Shown here: piece after piece, positions 40,462 through 48,152 of the stretch
Layout of the letters: the number at the start of each line of letters is the position of its first letter
Position numbering within the stretch: the first letter of the stretch is position 1
DNA from: a virus
Reading direction: 5' to 3' (one strand)
IMG/VR virus record: IMGVR_UViG_3300035691_000006
Span: 1-54,842 of that record
Length of the DNA stretch: 54,842 nucleotides
Position numbers and translations under genes: made by a program
Notes under the pieces: generated by a model
Databases searched by the model: none
Seen by the model: only the letters and a program-made list of their open reading frames with translations
Told to the model about the DNA's origin: nothing

Positions 40462-41267
40462 CCCGCTTCACCCGCATCGTCGGCCTCACCGTCCTCGCCC
40501 TCTGCCTCGCGCCCGCTCTCGCCCTGGCACAGGACATCCAGATCGACCCGATCGACGTGATCAGCCAGATCCCGTTCCTCGCCAAGTACAAGAGCGTGAT
40601 CCTGCTCGCGCTCCCGGCGGTGTACGCGGCGCTGCTCCTCGCGCGGCGCTTCACGTCCCCAACCTCGCCCGTCGGCAAGGCCATCCGCGCGATCCTCGTC
40701 GGCTGGAAGCACCCGGACGAGTTGCTCAAGGACCCCGCGGCTCCGGTTCCGGCCCCCGCGCCCGTCCCGGCGCCGCCCGCTCCCCCGGGCTTCGTCACGC
40801 CCCGGGCCCTCGCGCTCCTGTTCGGCGCCGCTGTCATCGCCGGAGCCCTCATCGCCCTGGCCGCTCCGCGGGTCGCCCGCGCTGACGACGCCGCGGCGGC
40901 GGCGCCCGCCACCGTTCCGGCGAACCCGCTCGCCCTCGACCTCTCGGCCGATCTGACGCTGCGCCCGAACCTTTCCGTTATCGCCTTCGGCTACGACCTG
41001 ACGCACAAGGCGTACCTCGGGCAGGCGCAGATCGCGGGCCTCTACTCGCTCACGTCGAGGCGACTCCTCGAGGCGGGCGTCATCGCCGGCGGCTCGATCG
41101 CCTTCGACTCGACCTCGAAGCCGGTCGGGCAGGTTCTTGCCGGCATCGTGAGCCCAAAGCTGAAACTCTCGCCCCAGCTCTCGCTGCACGGCGCGGTGCT
41201 GTACGCGCACCGCTTCGGGCCCGACCCGGCAGACATCATCCACGGCGCTCCCACGCTGGAGTTCTAG
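40458..41267 (+). CDS. Chimeric exported membrane protein
   Basis: 269 residues. First signal peptide (IVGLTVLALCLAPALALAQD), a transmembrane helix (VILLALPAVYAALLLARR, about 48-65), a Pro/Ala/Val linker (about 94-112), then a second signal-like segment (LALLFGAAVIAGALIALAA, then RVARADD) and a beta-rich domain (LSADLTLRPNLSVIAFGYD). Looks like two exported proteins fused. An outer-membrane-like end is possible. Role in lysis unproven. Confidence 0.65.
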   Translation: MTRFTRIVGLTVLALCLAPALALAQDIQIDPIDVISQIPFLAKYKSVILLALPAVYAALLLARRFTSPTSPVGKAIRAILVGWKHPDELLKDPAAPVPAPAPVPAPPAPPGFVTPRALALLFGAAVIAGALIALAAPRVARADDAAAAAPATVPANPLALDLSADLTLRPNLSVIAFGYDLTHKAYLGQAQIAGLYSLTSRRLLEAGVIAGGSIAFDSTSKPVGQVLAGIVSPKLKLSPQLSLHGAVLYAHRFGPDPADIIHGAPTLEF

Positions 41268-41276
41268 GCGGCGACG

Positions 41277-41795
41277 GTGGGACTCCTCCGCAAGCTCTGG
41301 GACCGCCTCGTCTCCGGCGCCGCCGAGGAACTCGGCGAGGCCGAGGAGCGCGTCGGCGGGCCGCTCTACCCGGTCACCGCCTACGCGGCCGACGTCTATC
41401 CCGGCGTCCTCATCCGCGGTTCGTGGCCCTCCAAGGAGCGGCTCGTGGCGATGTGGGGCCGCGGGGTGCGCGCCGTCGTGAACCTGTGCTCGGAGCGGGT
41501 CCAGGACGAGGAGGTCCGCGCTGCGGGCCTCCGACCCATCAACATCCCGATCCGCGACAACACCGTCCCGACCCAGCAGCAGGTGACCGACTTCCTTCTC
41601 GCCGTCGACTTCCGGGCGCCCGTCTACGTCCATTGCGAGGCGGGGAAGGGCCGCACCGGCTGCATGGTCGCTGCGTTTCGCGTGCTCGTGCAGGGCTGGG
41701 AGCCGCGTGCGGCGCTCGACGAGGCGGAGCGCTTCGGACTCGGCGTGCCGGCGCAACGGGACTGGATCCTCGGGCTCGGCAAGGGGGCGCGGTAG
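41277..41795 (+). CDS. Dual-specificity / tyrosine phosphatase
   Basis: 172 residues from GTG. Active site HCEAGKGRTG (HCxxGxxR) about residues 122-131, inside VYVHCEAGKGRTGCMVAAFRVL-type P-loop text split here to stay brief. Upstream PGVLIRGSWPSKERL and VVNLCSERVQDEE are the family's general-acid side. Removes phosphate from protein or nucleic-acid-like substrates; target unknown. Rare in small phages. Confidence 0.78.
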   Translation: MGLLRKLWDRLVSGAAEELGEAEERVGGPLYPVTAYAADVYPGVLIRGSWPSKERLVAMWGRGVRAVVNLCSERVQDEEVRAAGLRPINIPIRDNTVPTQQQVTDFLLAVDFRAPVYVHCEAGKGRTGCMVAAFRVLVQGWEPRAALDEAERFGLGVPAQRDWILGLGKGAR

Positions 41796-41798
41796 TCC

Positions 41799-42089
41799 AT
41801 GGACCCCGCGGCGCTCCCCACCACGGCAGCGGCAGTGGCCTCGCTCGACCCGGGGTTGGTCGTCGGCCTCGTCGTGGCGATCGTCGCCGCGCTCGGGGCT
41901 CCATGGTGGGTGGGGCCTGCGCTGCGGGTCGCGGCGGCGGCGGTCTTCGGCGCCCGCGCCGCCGGGGTGAAGGTCGAGCCCGCCCCGGAGCCCGTCTCTG
42001 ACGGCGGGACGGCGGCGGACCGCGCTCTCCCTCCAGCGCAACCCGGGACCGTGCCGCCCGCGACGAACGCCCCAGGAGATTCCGGATGA
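41799..42089 (+). CDS. Small single-TM protein, holin candidate
   Basis: 96 residues. One long hydrophobic stretch (VVGLVVAIVAALGAPWWVGP, about 21-40) and a Pro/Ala-rich, charged C-terminal tail. Size and layout fit a class III holin or a TM chaperone of the lysis gene set, but no holin family is recognised. Confidence 0.5.
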   Translation: MDPAALPTTAAAVASLDPGLVVGLVVAIVAALGAPWWVGPALRVAAAAVFGARAAGVKVEPAPEPVSDGGTAADRALPPAQPGTVPPATNAPGDSG

Positions 42090-42379
42090 GCCCCCATCTA
42101 CCCCTCGAAGCCCCCTCCCGGCTGCCCCGGGACTACCGCAGAACCCTCACCGTCGCGGTCGTGCTCGTCGGAATCCTCGGGCCTCCCTTCGCCTACGTGT
42201 ACGCGATCGATCGCCGCCTCGACACCCATCTCACGGGGCTCGAGGCGAAGCGTCAGCAGATGGACGACTACGTGAGCGAGGAGCGCGCGGCCCGGTGCGC
42301 CTCGGCGCGGAACGTGTACCGCCTCTGCCTTGCGGCCCGGATCGACTGCGAGCCCGTCGAGGCGAGGTGCCGGCCGTGA
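42086..42379 (+). CDS. Spanin-like inner membrane protein
   Basis: 97 residues, ATGA overlap. N-terminal transmembrane helix (LTVAVVLVGILGPPFAYVYA, about 21-40), then a charged helix (RRLDTHLTGLEAKRQQMDDY) and three Cys near the end. This Rz-like layout (anchor plus coiled coil) suits an inner spanin. The partner outer spanin is not obvious. Confidence 0.5.
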   Translation: MSPHLPLEAPSRLPRDYRRTLTVAVVLVGILGPPFAYVYAIDRRLDTHLTGLEAKRQQMDDYVSEERAARCASARNVYRLCLAARIDCEPVEARCRP

Positions 42380-42486
42380 GCGCCTTCCTGCTCGAGGACA
42401 GCAGGGAGATCGAGGAGGCAATCGAAGGCGCTCCCGAGATCCCGCTGGTCGTCGACGACGACATGCCGCACGGGGAGGACGACTAG
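42376..42486 (+). CDS. 36-residue acidic protein
   Basis: GTG overlaps the previous stop. Highly acidic (VSAFLLEDSREIEEAIEGAP, ending DDDMPHGEDD). Translationally coupled on both sides. Unknown role. Confidence 0.5.
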   Translation: MSAFLLEDSREIEEAIEGAPEIPLVVDDDMPHGEDD

Positions 42487-42752
42487 TGCCCGGAACTCGT
42501 CCATATGACTCCACGCCCGCGGGGCTGGCCCGGTTCGCCAAGTACGAGGCGACACCGAGAGGCAAGGAGCGCCAGCGGCGTTACAGAGCCAGCCCGCGCG
42601 GCCTGGATAGCTACGCTAGGTACAACCACTCCAAGAAGGGCCTGGCCCGGCGCACCCGCTACAACCGCTCGCCGAAGGGCCGCGCGCATGGTCTCGCCTA
42701 CCGCCACGGCGTCGCTGGCCGAGTTGCCGATCGGCGGAGGAAGCAGCGGTGA
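42486..42752 (+). CDS. Small basic repeat protein
   Basis: 88 residues from GTG (TAGTG overlap). About four repeats of 14 residues with RYxxSPKGxxxxxR-like text: TPRGKERQRR, SPRGLDSYARYN, SKKGLARRTRYN, SPKGRAHGLAYR. Basic throughout. Similar repeats occur in the N-terminal arms of HNH proteins, so it may bind DNA, but no nuclease core is present. Confidence 0.6.
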   Translation: MPGTRPYDSTPAGLARFAKYEATPRGKERQRRYRASPRGLDSYARYNHSKKGLARRTRYNRSPKGRAHGLAYRHGVAGRVADRRRKQR

Positions 42753-43936
42753 CGGCCCAGGACCGTGATCGCGCGCTGCTCGCTCGGCTCCAGGCCGAGA
42801 ACAAGGAACTCCGCGCCGATCTGCGCAAGCCGAAGCGAGACCCCGAGGCGGCCCGGCTGTGGGAGGAGAACAAACTCCTGCGGTCGGACCTCCGCCGGCT
42901 CGAGCAGGAGACGGCTCCGCTCCGACGCGACGCCGAGGCCCGCGCGGCGGTGCAGCATGTCGTCAAAGACGTGGACGTGCCGCGCTGGGCGACGGAGGAG
43001 ACAACCCGGGCCGGAGAGCACGGCGTCCCGAGCGTGCTCGCGACCGACTGGCACACCGGAGAGACGATCAACGAGCGCCTCATCGGCGGAGTGAACCGCT
43101 ACAACCGCTCGATCCAAGAGGACCGCGTCCGGCTCCTCGCGCTGAACGGCGTCGAGATGCTGACGAAGCACACCACGAACCCGCGATATCCCGGGATGGT
43201 GCTCGCCGTTGGAGGCGACATGGTCTCCGGCGGCATCCATGAGGAGCTCGCCGTCACGAACTGGTGCGACCTTCGCGACGCGGTGCGCATCACGGCCCGG
43301 ATGCTCTGTGGAGTCATCACCGCGTTCGCCGAGAAGGTCACTCCAAACGTCCTCGTCCCGATGGTCTCTGGAAACCACGGGCGGTTGACGAAGTTCACCC
43401 AGCACAAGCGCCGCGTCGGGACGAGCGCCGACGCGATGATCTACGACGCGGTGGCGGAGCACTTCCATCGGGACCGCTCGATCACGTGCGCCATCGCCGA
43501 GGGCGTCTCCCTCCGATACCGGATCTTCGATCATCGCTACCTGCTACTGCACGGGGACAAGGACTCGATCGGTCAGAAGGGCGGGGACGGGATCATCGGG
43601 GCGATCGGTCCGCTGATGCGCGGGAAGAAGTCCCTGCGCGCTCGGAACGCGGAAATCGGACAGGACTTCGACACGCTCGTCGCCGGCCACTGGCACTTCC
43701 GGTACCCGATCCCGGGACTCATCGTCGGCCAGGCGCTCAAGGGATACGACGAACTGGCCTGGGGCTGGGGCCTCCCGTTCGGCGAGCCGACGCAAGAACT
43801 GTGGTTCACGCACCCCTCGCGCGGGGTGACAAGCCATCACCCGATCTTCCTCGAGCCCAAGAAGACCCGGAAGACGAGCGAGCGCTGGGCGTCGATCGAT
43901 GCGCGTGGAGTGCTGAGACAGGAGGCCGCCGCGTGA
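42749..43936 (+). CDS. Calcineurin-like metallophosphoesterase
   Basis: 395 residues from GTG. A coiled coil at the start (LQAENKELRADLRKPKRD and a second stretch), then metal-site motifs in order: LATDWHTGETI (DxH), AVGGDMVSGG (GD), PMVSGNHGRLT (GNH), LLLHGDKD and VAGHWHFRY (GHxH). Cleaves phosphoesters of nucleic acids or nucleotides in this family; target here unknown. Sits between phosphatase and tailspike genes. Confidence 0.82.
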   Translation: MTAQDRDRALLARLQAENKELRADLRKPKRDPEAARLWEENKLLRSDLRRLEQETAPLRRDAEARAAVQHVVKDVDVPRWATEETTRAGEHGVPSVLATDWHTGETINERLIGGVNRYNRSIQEDRVRLLALNGVEMLTKHTTNPRYPGMVLAVGGDMVSGGIHEELAVTNWCDLRDAVRITARMLCGVITAFAEKVTPNVLVPMVSGNHGRLTKFTQHKRRVGTSADAMIYDAVAEHFHRDRSITCAIAEGVSLRYRIFDHRYLLLHGDKDSIGQKGGDGIIGAIGPLMRGKKSLRARNAEIGQDFDTLVAGHWHFRYPIPGLIVGQALKGYDELAWGWGLPFGEPTQELWFTHPSRGVTSHHPIFLEPKKTRKTSERWASIDARGVLRQEAAA

Positions 43937-43971
43937 AGATTTCGGCCATCACCCAGGAGCGTGCCGCATGA
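43933..43971 (+). other. 12-codon coupling ORF before the tailspike
   Basis: GTG at 43933 overlaps the TGA of the phosphoesterase and the TGA at 43969-43971 overlaps the tailspike ATG. Product VKISAITQERAA. It contains a GGAG-like CAGGAG that may also be the tailspike ribosome binding site, so it may be untranslated leader. Confidence 0.3.
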
Positions 43972-45524
43972 CCCCCCTCCTCGTAGCCATCCTTCTCTCC
44001 GCCGGAGCCCAGGTCACCGGGCAGATGTCCCCCACCTCGGATGTGAGCTCGAACCGGGTGAAGGCGACCGGCTCGACCACCTCTCGGGCGCTCAAGGACC
44101 GCTGGGCCGACGTCGTCAACGTCAAGGACTTCGGGGCGAAGGGGGATGGGGTTACGGACGACTCCGGGGCCTTCGCGGCGGCCTTCGCCGATCTCTCATC
44201 GTCTGGCGGTCGGATCTACGTGCCGCGTGGAACGTACTACGTCACGGCGACAACGAACCTCGACGGCAAGCGCGTGACCGTGAGTGGCGACGGAGCGGGG
44301 TCCGTCGTGAAACTCGCCGCGGGCGTTTCGGGGTTCACCATCACGAACCACGACAAGGACGTCCAGTTCCGCGAGATCGAGTTCGATGCCGCCGGGGCGA
44401 ACGCCATCGGCATCGACGTGGAAGCGGCGACAACGTCCGCTAGCGCGTACCGCGATCTCACCGTGGAGCGCTGCACCTTCCGCACGACGACCTACCCGAT
44501 GATCGGCGTGAAGCTCGTGAACGCCCGCGAGTCGTTCATCACCGATAGCCACTTCGTCGAGCCGGAGGGCGGCGGGTACTTCCTGACGGGCGTGTACCTC
44601 GTCTCCTCGGTGAACGTGAGCATCTCGCGAAGCACCTTCCTCTATGCGCAGTACGGGGTCCATGCCTACGGGACGCCGATCGCTGGCGTGGTTAACCCCT
44701 TCGACGTGGGCCCATCCATCGACCACTCCAAGATGCTGGGGTGTCTCTACGGCGTGGTGGCCGAGTACAACGACTACGTCGGCGTCAGTAACTCGGTGAT
44801 CGACTACTGCGACCATCCCATCGTGATCTACGGGTCGCAGTCCCCGATCCTGCGCGGGAACTACATCTCCAGCCAGAACAACAACCCCGCGATCCAGATG
44901 ATCCCCGGCTCGCGCTTCCCGACGCTGGCGACGAGCAACGTCATCGTCGACCACAACGACATCATCGCCCACGACAGCGGGTCGGGGCCCTGGACGCACT
45001 CGGCCGTGTACCTGACAAGCGTCACCGTCGGCAGCTTCGACCACAACAACGTGACGCCGTACCGCGGGAACGGGCTCACGCACGACACCTGCACCCACCT
45101 CGGCATCGATCACAACTCGTTCATCCCGGAGGCCGGTTACGGCACCTACTCAGTCGTCGAGGCGAACGGCGCGACGAGCGTCCGAGTGTTCTTCAACCTC
45201 ATGGGGAAGCCCTCAAGCGGGCAGCTCAATTCCATGGTCGACTGGAATCGCTACGTCAACATCAGCGACCGCCTCGATGGCACGTCGACCGCGAAGGGCG
45301 CCACCCTGCTCACCGCTGGGAACACGAGCGTGACCATCAACCCCGGGATCGGACGCACACCGAACATGGTCGTAGCGGTGCCGAGCAAGAACGTTGGCGC
45401 GTTTTGGGTCGACAATTTCGGCGCCAACTCCTTCCGGTTCAACATCTCCGCCGCGCTCGGTCAGGATGTGGCGGTGTACTGGTTCGCCTCGACGAGCTAC
45501 TCCGCGATCCAGCCGCAGCCGTAG
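43968..45524 (+). CDS. Tailspike, pectate-lyase-fold, with signal-like N-terminus
   Basis: 518 residues. N-terminal signal-like MTPLLVAILLSAGAQVTGQ, then the pectate lyase 3 entry motif VVNVKDFGAKGDGVTDDSGA (about 49-68), SSGGRIYVPRGTYYV, and a long right-handed beta-helix with Asn, Asp and His-rich turns (DHNDIIAHDSG, DHNNVTPY). The C-terminal 80 residues form a separate beta domain, likely for trimerisation. It binds or cuts a host polysaccharide. The signal-like start is odd for a virion part. Confidence 0.82.
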   Translation: MTPLLVAILLSAGAQVTGQMSPTSDVSSNRVKATGSTTSRALKDRWADVVNVKDFGAKGDGVTDDSGAFAAAFADLSSSGGRIYVPRGTYYVTATTNLDGKRVTVSGDGAGSVVKLAAGVSGFTITNHDKDVQFREIEFDAAGANAIGIDVEAATTSASAYRDLTVERCTFRTTTYPMIGVKLVNARESFITDSHFVEPEGGGYFLTGVYLVSSVNVSISRSTFLYAQYGVHAYGTPIAGVVNPFDVGPSIDHSKMLGCLYGVVAEYNDYVGVSNSVIDYCDHPIVIYGSQSPILRGNYISSQNNNPAIQMIPGSRFPTLATSNVIVDHNDIIAHDSGSGPWTHSAVYLTSVTVGSFDHNNVTPYRGNGLTHDTCTHLGIDHNSFIPEAGYGTYSVVEANGATSVRVFFNLMGKPSSGQLNSMVDWNRYVNISDRLDGTSTAKGATLLTAGNTSVTINPGIGRTPNMVVAVPSKNVGAFWVDNFGANSFRFNISAALGQDVAVYWFASTSYSAIQPQP

Positions 45525-45573
45525 TGCCCCTGCTCCTCGCGTAGCCCGAGGGAGCGCGCGGGGCCGGCGTCTT

Positions 45574-45627
45574 GCGGCGATCGGCGGTTCGGGCGGGGCA
45601 GGGGAAGGGCGTGGCGCCGATCGCCGC
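45574..45627. repeat. 13-bp perfect inverted repeat
   Basis: GCGGCGATCGGCG (45574-45586) pairs with CGCCGATCGCCGC (45615-45627) over a 28-base spacer. Each arm includes CGATCG. It could be a terminator stem for the tailspike message or a recombination protein site. Confidence 0.5.
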
Positions 45628-45650
45628 TCCTGCGCGATCCTCCTGCGTCG

Positions 45651-45680
45651 GCGCGTACGCCGGCCGTACGTCGCTGGCGG
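45651..45680. repeat. Candidate integrase arm site, left
   Basis: GCGCGTACGC, C, GGCCGTACG and following bases match 45867-45896 at 26 of 30 positions in the same orientation. It has two CGTACG palindromes. The two copies flank the attachment core, as arm-type sites do. Confidence 0.5.
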
Positions 45681-45745
45681 CTAACCGTGCGAAGTCCTGT
45701 GCACCAGAACGGCTCGCCGCCAGGAAAAACCCAAGGAAAATCGCG

Positions 45746-45802
45746 CGAGCGTTCTGGATGGCATTCAGGAGGTCACCGGTTCGATCCCGGTCGGGTCCAC
45801 CA
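45746..45802 (+). other. attP core: 3' part of tRNA-Ala(GGC)
   Basis: The sequence folds as the 3' half of a tRNA: anticodon stem TCTGG/TCAGG (45753-45757, 45765-45769) with loop ATGGCAT, anticodon GGC at 45760-45762, U33 present, then variable AGGTC, T-arm ACCGG-TTCGATC-CCGGT and acceptor 3' strand CGGGTCC with A and CCA to 45802. The 5' half is missing, so this is not an expressed tRNA. The phage integrates into the host tRNA-Ala and restores its 3' end. Confidence 0.85.
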
Positions 45803-45815
45803 GTAAGACGAAGAA

Positions 45816-45850
45816 AGACGGGCGGTTCGGTCACTCCGAGCCGCCCGTCT
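45816..45850. terminator. Bidirectional terminator at integrase end
   Basis: A 15-bp stem (45816-45830 with 45836-45850, one G-U pair) around TCACT is followed on the plus strand by CCTTTTC and on the minus strand by TTTCTTCG. The integrase stop (45831-45833) is in the loop. It would end both the late rightward and the leftward transcripts, and lies next to the attachment core. Confidence 0.8.
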
Positions 45851-47063
45851 CCTTTTCGGGGGTGGCGCGCGTACGCGGGCCGTACGCCGCCGGCGCCCCG
45901 ACGAGCGCCCGGAGGCGGTCGAGGCGGGCGTGCGTGTAGCGGTCTGCCATGCGGGAGGAGCTCCACCCGCCGGCGTCCCGGAGCTCGTGGCGCCCCGCCC
46001 CGCGCTCGGCGAGGCGGCTCGCGAAGAGGTGCCGCCAGAGGTGCATCCAGAGCCGCTCGAGGCCGGCGGCCTTCGCCGCGGTCCGGAAGGCGGCCCGGGG
46101 GTCCCCGATCTTCCCGAAGACGAGGCCGTCCTTCCGCTTCGGAAGGCGCTCTAGGACCTCCAGGGCGCGCTCGGAGAGGGGGATCGGGCGCATCCGGCGG
46201 CTCTTCGTCCGACCCCGGGCGCGCGAGCTCGTGACGAAGAGGACCCCGTCCCGGACCTCGTCGCGGCGGATCCGCCCGAGCTCGCCCTTCCGGAGGCCGG
46301 TCTCCCGCGCGAACTCGACGATGAGGCGCCAGGGGTAGCGGTACTTCCGGCGCCCGTGCTGGGGGAGCTCAGCAGGCTCCTCGAGGGCGCGGAGGACGCG
46401 CTCGAGCTGCTCCTCCTCGAGGTCGGGAACCGCGACCTCGTCCTCGGCGAGGGGCTTGTGGCGCGCCCACGGGTTCGCGGTGTGGTAGCCGCGCCCCTCG
46501 ACGAGGCACCACTCGCCGAAGGCCGCCATCGCCGCCATGAGGCGGTTTACGGTCGCGTCGCTGATCGTGTCGGCGTCCGCCGGCGCCGGCTCGCCGCAGC
46601 CGGAGCAGCTCCACCCGCCCGGCGCCGCGCTCCAGGGCCGCTGGCAGCAGCGGGTGAGCCGGGCGGGCCGTCCGATCTCCTGCGCCCGGAAGGTCTCGAC
46701 GTCGGCGCGCGAGATCGAGGAGACGAGTCGCTCTTTGCCGAGGCGGGCAAGGACGCTGTTCGCCACGAACCCGTCGACGGTGATGAACCAGCCGGGCGAC
46801 CAGGTGGGCTTCTTGTGGACCAGGTACTCGGCCGTCGCCTCGAGGAGGGAGATCGGCCGGGCGACGGGAACGCCGGCGTCGACACGGACGCGCTCTAGTT
46901 CACGGGCCGCGAGCCACGTGCGAGCCGCTCCATCATCGCGGCAACCTGTGGATTCGCGGACCGGGGAGCCGCCGCCCGCGGGCGTGTACTCGGCCCAGAT
47001 GAACGGGGAGTCTTTCCGGCGGTAGAGGCGGGAGGTGACTCGCTGGCGCTGGGGTGGCGGCAT
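45831..47063 (-). CDS. int: Tyrosine recombinase integrase with zinc-ribbon-like insert
   Basis: 410 residues. N-terminal arm-binding domain (FIWAEYTPAGGG, VRESTG) about 15-60. Catalytic residues: Arg258 in TGLRKGEL, His341-x-x-Arg344 in MHLWRHLFAS, Trp367 in GGWSS and nucleophile Tyr376 in DRYTH. Between the core-binding and catalytic parts sits CC (139-140) with CSGC (153-156), a zinc-ribbon-like insert that is rare in phage integrases. It acts at the adjacent tRNA-Ala core. Confidence 0.92.
   Translation of the reverse strand: MPPPQRQRVTSRLYRRKDSPFIWAEYTPAGGGSPVRESTGCRDDGAARTWLAARELERVRVDAGVPVARPISLLEATAEYLVHKKPTWSPGWFITVDGFVANSVLARLGKERLVSSISRADVETFRAQEIGRPARLTRCCQRPWSAAPGGWSCSGCGEPAPADADTISDATVNRLMAAMAAFGEWCLVEGRGYHTANPWARHKPLAEDEVAVPDLEEEQLERVLRALEEPAELPQHGRRKYRYPWRLIVEFARETGLRKGELGRIRRDEVRDGVLFVTSSRARGRTKSRRMRPIPLSERALEVLERLPKRKDGLVFGKIGDPRAAFRTAAKAAGLERLWMHLWRHLFASRLAERGAGRHELRDAGGWSSSRMADRYTHARLDRLRALVGAPAAYGPRTRATPEKETGGSE
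45867..45896. repeat. Candidate integrase arm site, right
   Basis: Same orientation as 45651-45680, matching at 26 of 30 bases. It is within the C-terminal codons of the integrase gene, so the coding and site constraint overlap. The copies are 216 bases apart with the attachment core between. Confidence 0.5.
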
Positions 47064-47224
47064 CGCTCGATGTAGGCGAAGACGGCTTCGGGGTGGAACC
47101 GGACGCGACGGCGCCCGATGGTGACCCAGCCGATCGCGTCCTTCAAGGGGTAGACCTCGGCCCGCGTGATCCCGAGGATCTCCGCGACCTGCTCGGCGGT
47201 CAGGAGTTGGGGAAGCGGGCTCAC
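46895..47224 (-). CDS. Excisionase / MerR-type HTH protein
   Basis: 109 residues from GTG 47224. Opening VSPLPQLLTAEQVAEILGI, then TRAEVYPLKDAIGWVTIG and RRRVRFHPEAVFAYIERC is the excisionase-type winged helix. The tail beyond residue 54 overlaps the integrase N-terminus by 169 bases, and is Pro/Ser-rich. It would direct excision and control the integrase. Directly upstream of int. Confidence 0.8.
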   Translation of the reverse strand: MSPLPQLLTAEQVAEILGITRAEVYPLKDAIGWVTIGRRRVRFHPEAVFAYIERCRHPSASESPPASTAGKTPRSSGPSTRPRAAAPRSANPQVAAMMERLARGSRPVN

Positions 47225-47226
47225 CC

Positions 47227-47463
47227 TTACCTCGCCCCTCCCGCCGTCCGGAGCTCGGTCCGGGCGGCCGACCAGGCCCGCCAGGCGGCCCGGCGCTCGG
47301 CGGAGGTCCTCGCCGCCAGGATCGCCGCCTCCGCCTCGTCGAGGCGGCGCGCCGCGGCCTGGAGCCGCTCTAGGTGCTTCAGCGCCACGGCGACGCGGTC
47401 GAGGGTCGCCGGGACCGTCGCCGGCGACGCCGAGAGGAGGGCGGCGAGGAGGAGGGCGGTCAC
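47227..47463 (-). CDS. Small protein with signal-like N-terminus
   Basis: 78 residues from a GTG that overlaps the upstream stop. VTALLLAALLSASPATVPA is signal-like; the rest is a helix rich in Ala, Arg and Glu (LERLQAAARRLDEAEAAIL). An exported or membrane-attached helical protein of unknown role, just before the excisionase. Confidence 0.6.
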   Translation of the reverse strand: MTALLLAALLSASPATVPATLDRVAVALKHLERLQAAARRLDEAEAAILAARTSAERRAAWRAWSAARTELRTAGGAR

Positions 47464-48152
47464 GTCGGGTTCCTCCACCCCTGTCCGTCGTCGACGTGGA
47501 CAGTGCCGCTCGGCGCGTCCGTCCCCGCCCCCGTGGGCGACGGGGCGTCGAGGGCGCGGAGCATGTCGGCAGCTTCGCGCATGGCCGCCCAGCGATCGGG
47601 CTTGGTCTGCATCCCCGCCGCCGTCTCCAGGATGGCGATGTCCTCGGCGCGCGCCGCGAGGAACCCTTCCGCGCGACGCTCCCGGAGCCGCCGCGTGATC
47701 GGGTCCTCTCCGCCTTCGCCGCTCTCGCGCGCGGGGGGCGAGTCGGACGGCGCGGCCAGGGAGCGAAGGCGCCGGTGCTGCGGGCAGTCGCACGCGCGCT
47801 CCTCACCCGTGACGCTGGGGCACCGGCACCCGCTCCACTCGCCGTAGGGCTCGATCTTGATCCCGCGGCAGTCGGGCGGACAGGTTCCGGTCGGCCCGCT
47901 GAGCCTCTCGATCGCCCGGTGACAATCCGCGATGTCAGGCATCACGGCCTTGACGGTGGCGAGGATCTCGGCCACGGCGGCGTCGGGGGGAGAGGAGGCG
48001 CGGGAGGCGCGGACCTCCGCGAGCAGCCGATCGGCGTAGTCGATGATCGCCGCCACCCCAGGCACACGTCGCCGGATGTTGGGGTCGTCCCTCCACCACC
48101 GAACGAGACCCTCCGCGTCAGCCAACTCCTCGTCCGTCAGTCGTTCACTCAT
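47460..48152 (-). CDS. Cys-rich protein of unknown function
   Basis: 230 residues. N-terminal helical part (LTDEELADAEGLVRWWRDD), then CPPDCRGIKIEPYGEWSGC, CPSVTGEE and CDCPQHRR give several Cys, then a disordered-looking Pro/Ser/Glu stretch and a helical C-terminus. Possible zinc-binding early protein. Confidence 0.6.
   Translation of the reverse strand: MSERLTDEELADAEGLVRWWRDDPNIRRRVPGVAAIIDYADRLLAEVRASRASSPPDAAVAEILATVKAVMPDIADCHRAIERLSGPTGTCPPDCRGIKIEPYGEWSGCRCPSVTGEERACDCPQHRRLRSLAAPSDSPPARESGEGGEDPITRRLRERRAEGFLAARAEDIAILETAAGMQTKPDRWAAMREAADMLRALDAPSPTGAGTDAPSGTVHVDDGQGWRNPT

Larger units (their letters stand above)
45525..45830. other. 306-bp intergenic attachment region
   Basis: No gene found. 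It holds, in order: a 13-bp inverted repeat (45574-45586 with 45615-45627), an arm-type repeat (45651-45680), the tRNA-Ala fragment that forms the attachment core (45746-45802) and the start of the bidirectional terminator (45816-45850). The partner arm repeat lies just inside the integrase end. Confidence 0.85.

Noticed and set aside
39795-42041. 748-codon minus-strand frame in the lysis region
   Set aside because: Spans several coupled plus-strand genes with real motifs; composition is that of an antisense shadow in GC-rich DNA.
42486-42752. Diversity-generating retroelement target
   Set aside because: Repeats are protein-level and basic; no reverse transcriptase or template repeat is found in the window.
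45746-45802. A complete tRNA gene encoded by the phage
   Set aside because: Only the 3' half folds; acceptor 5' strand and D-arm are missing, and it sits beside the integrase. It is an attachment core.
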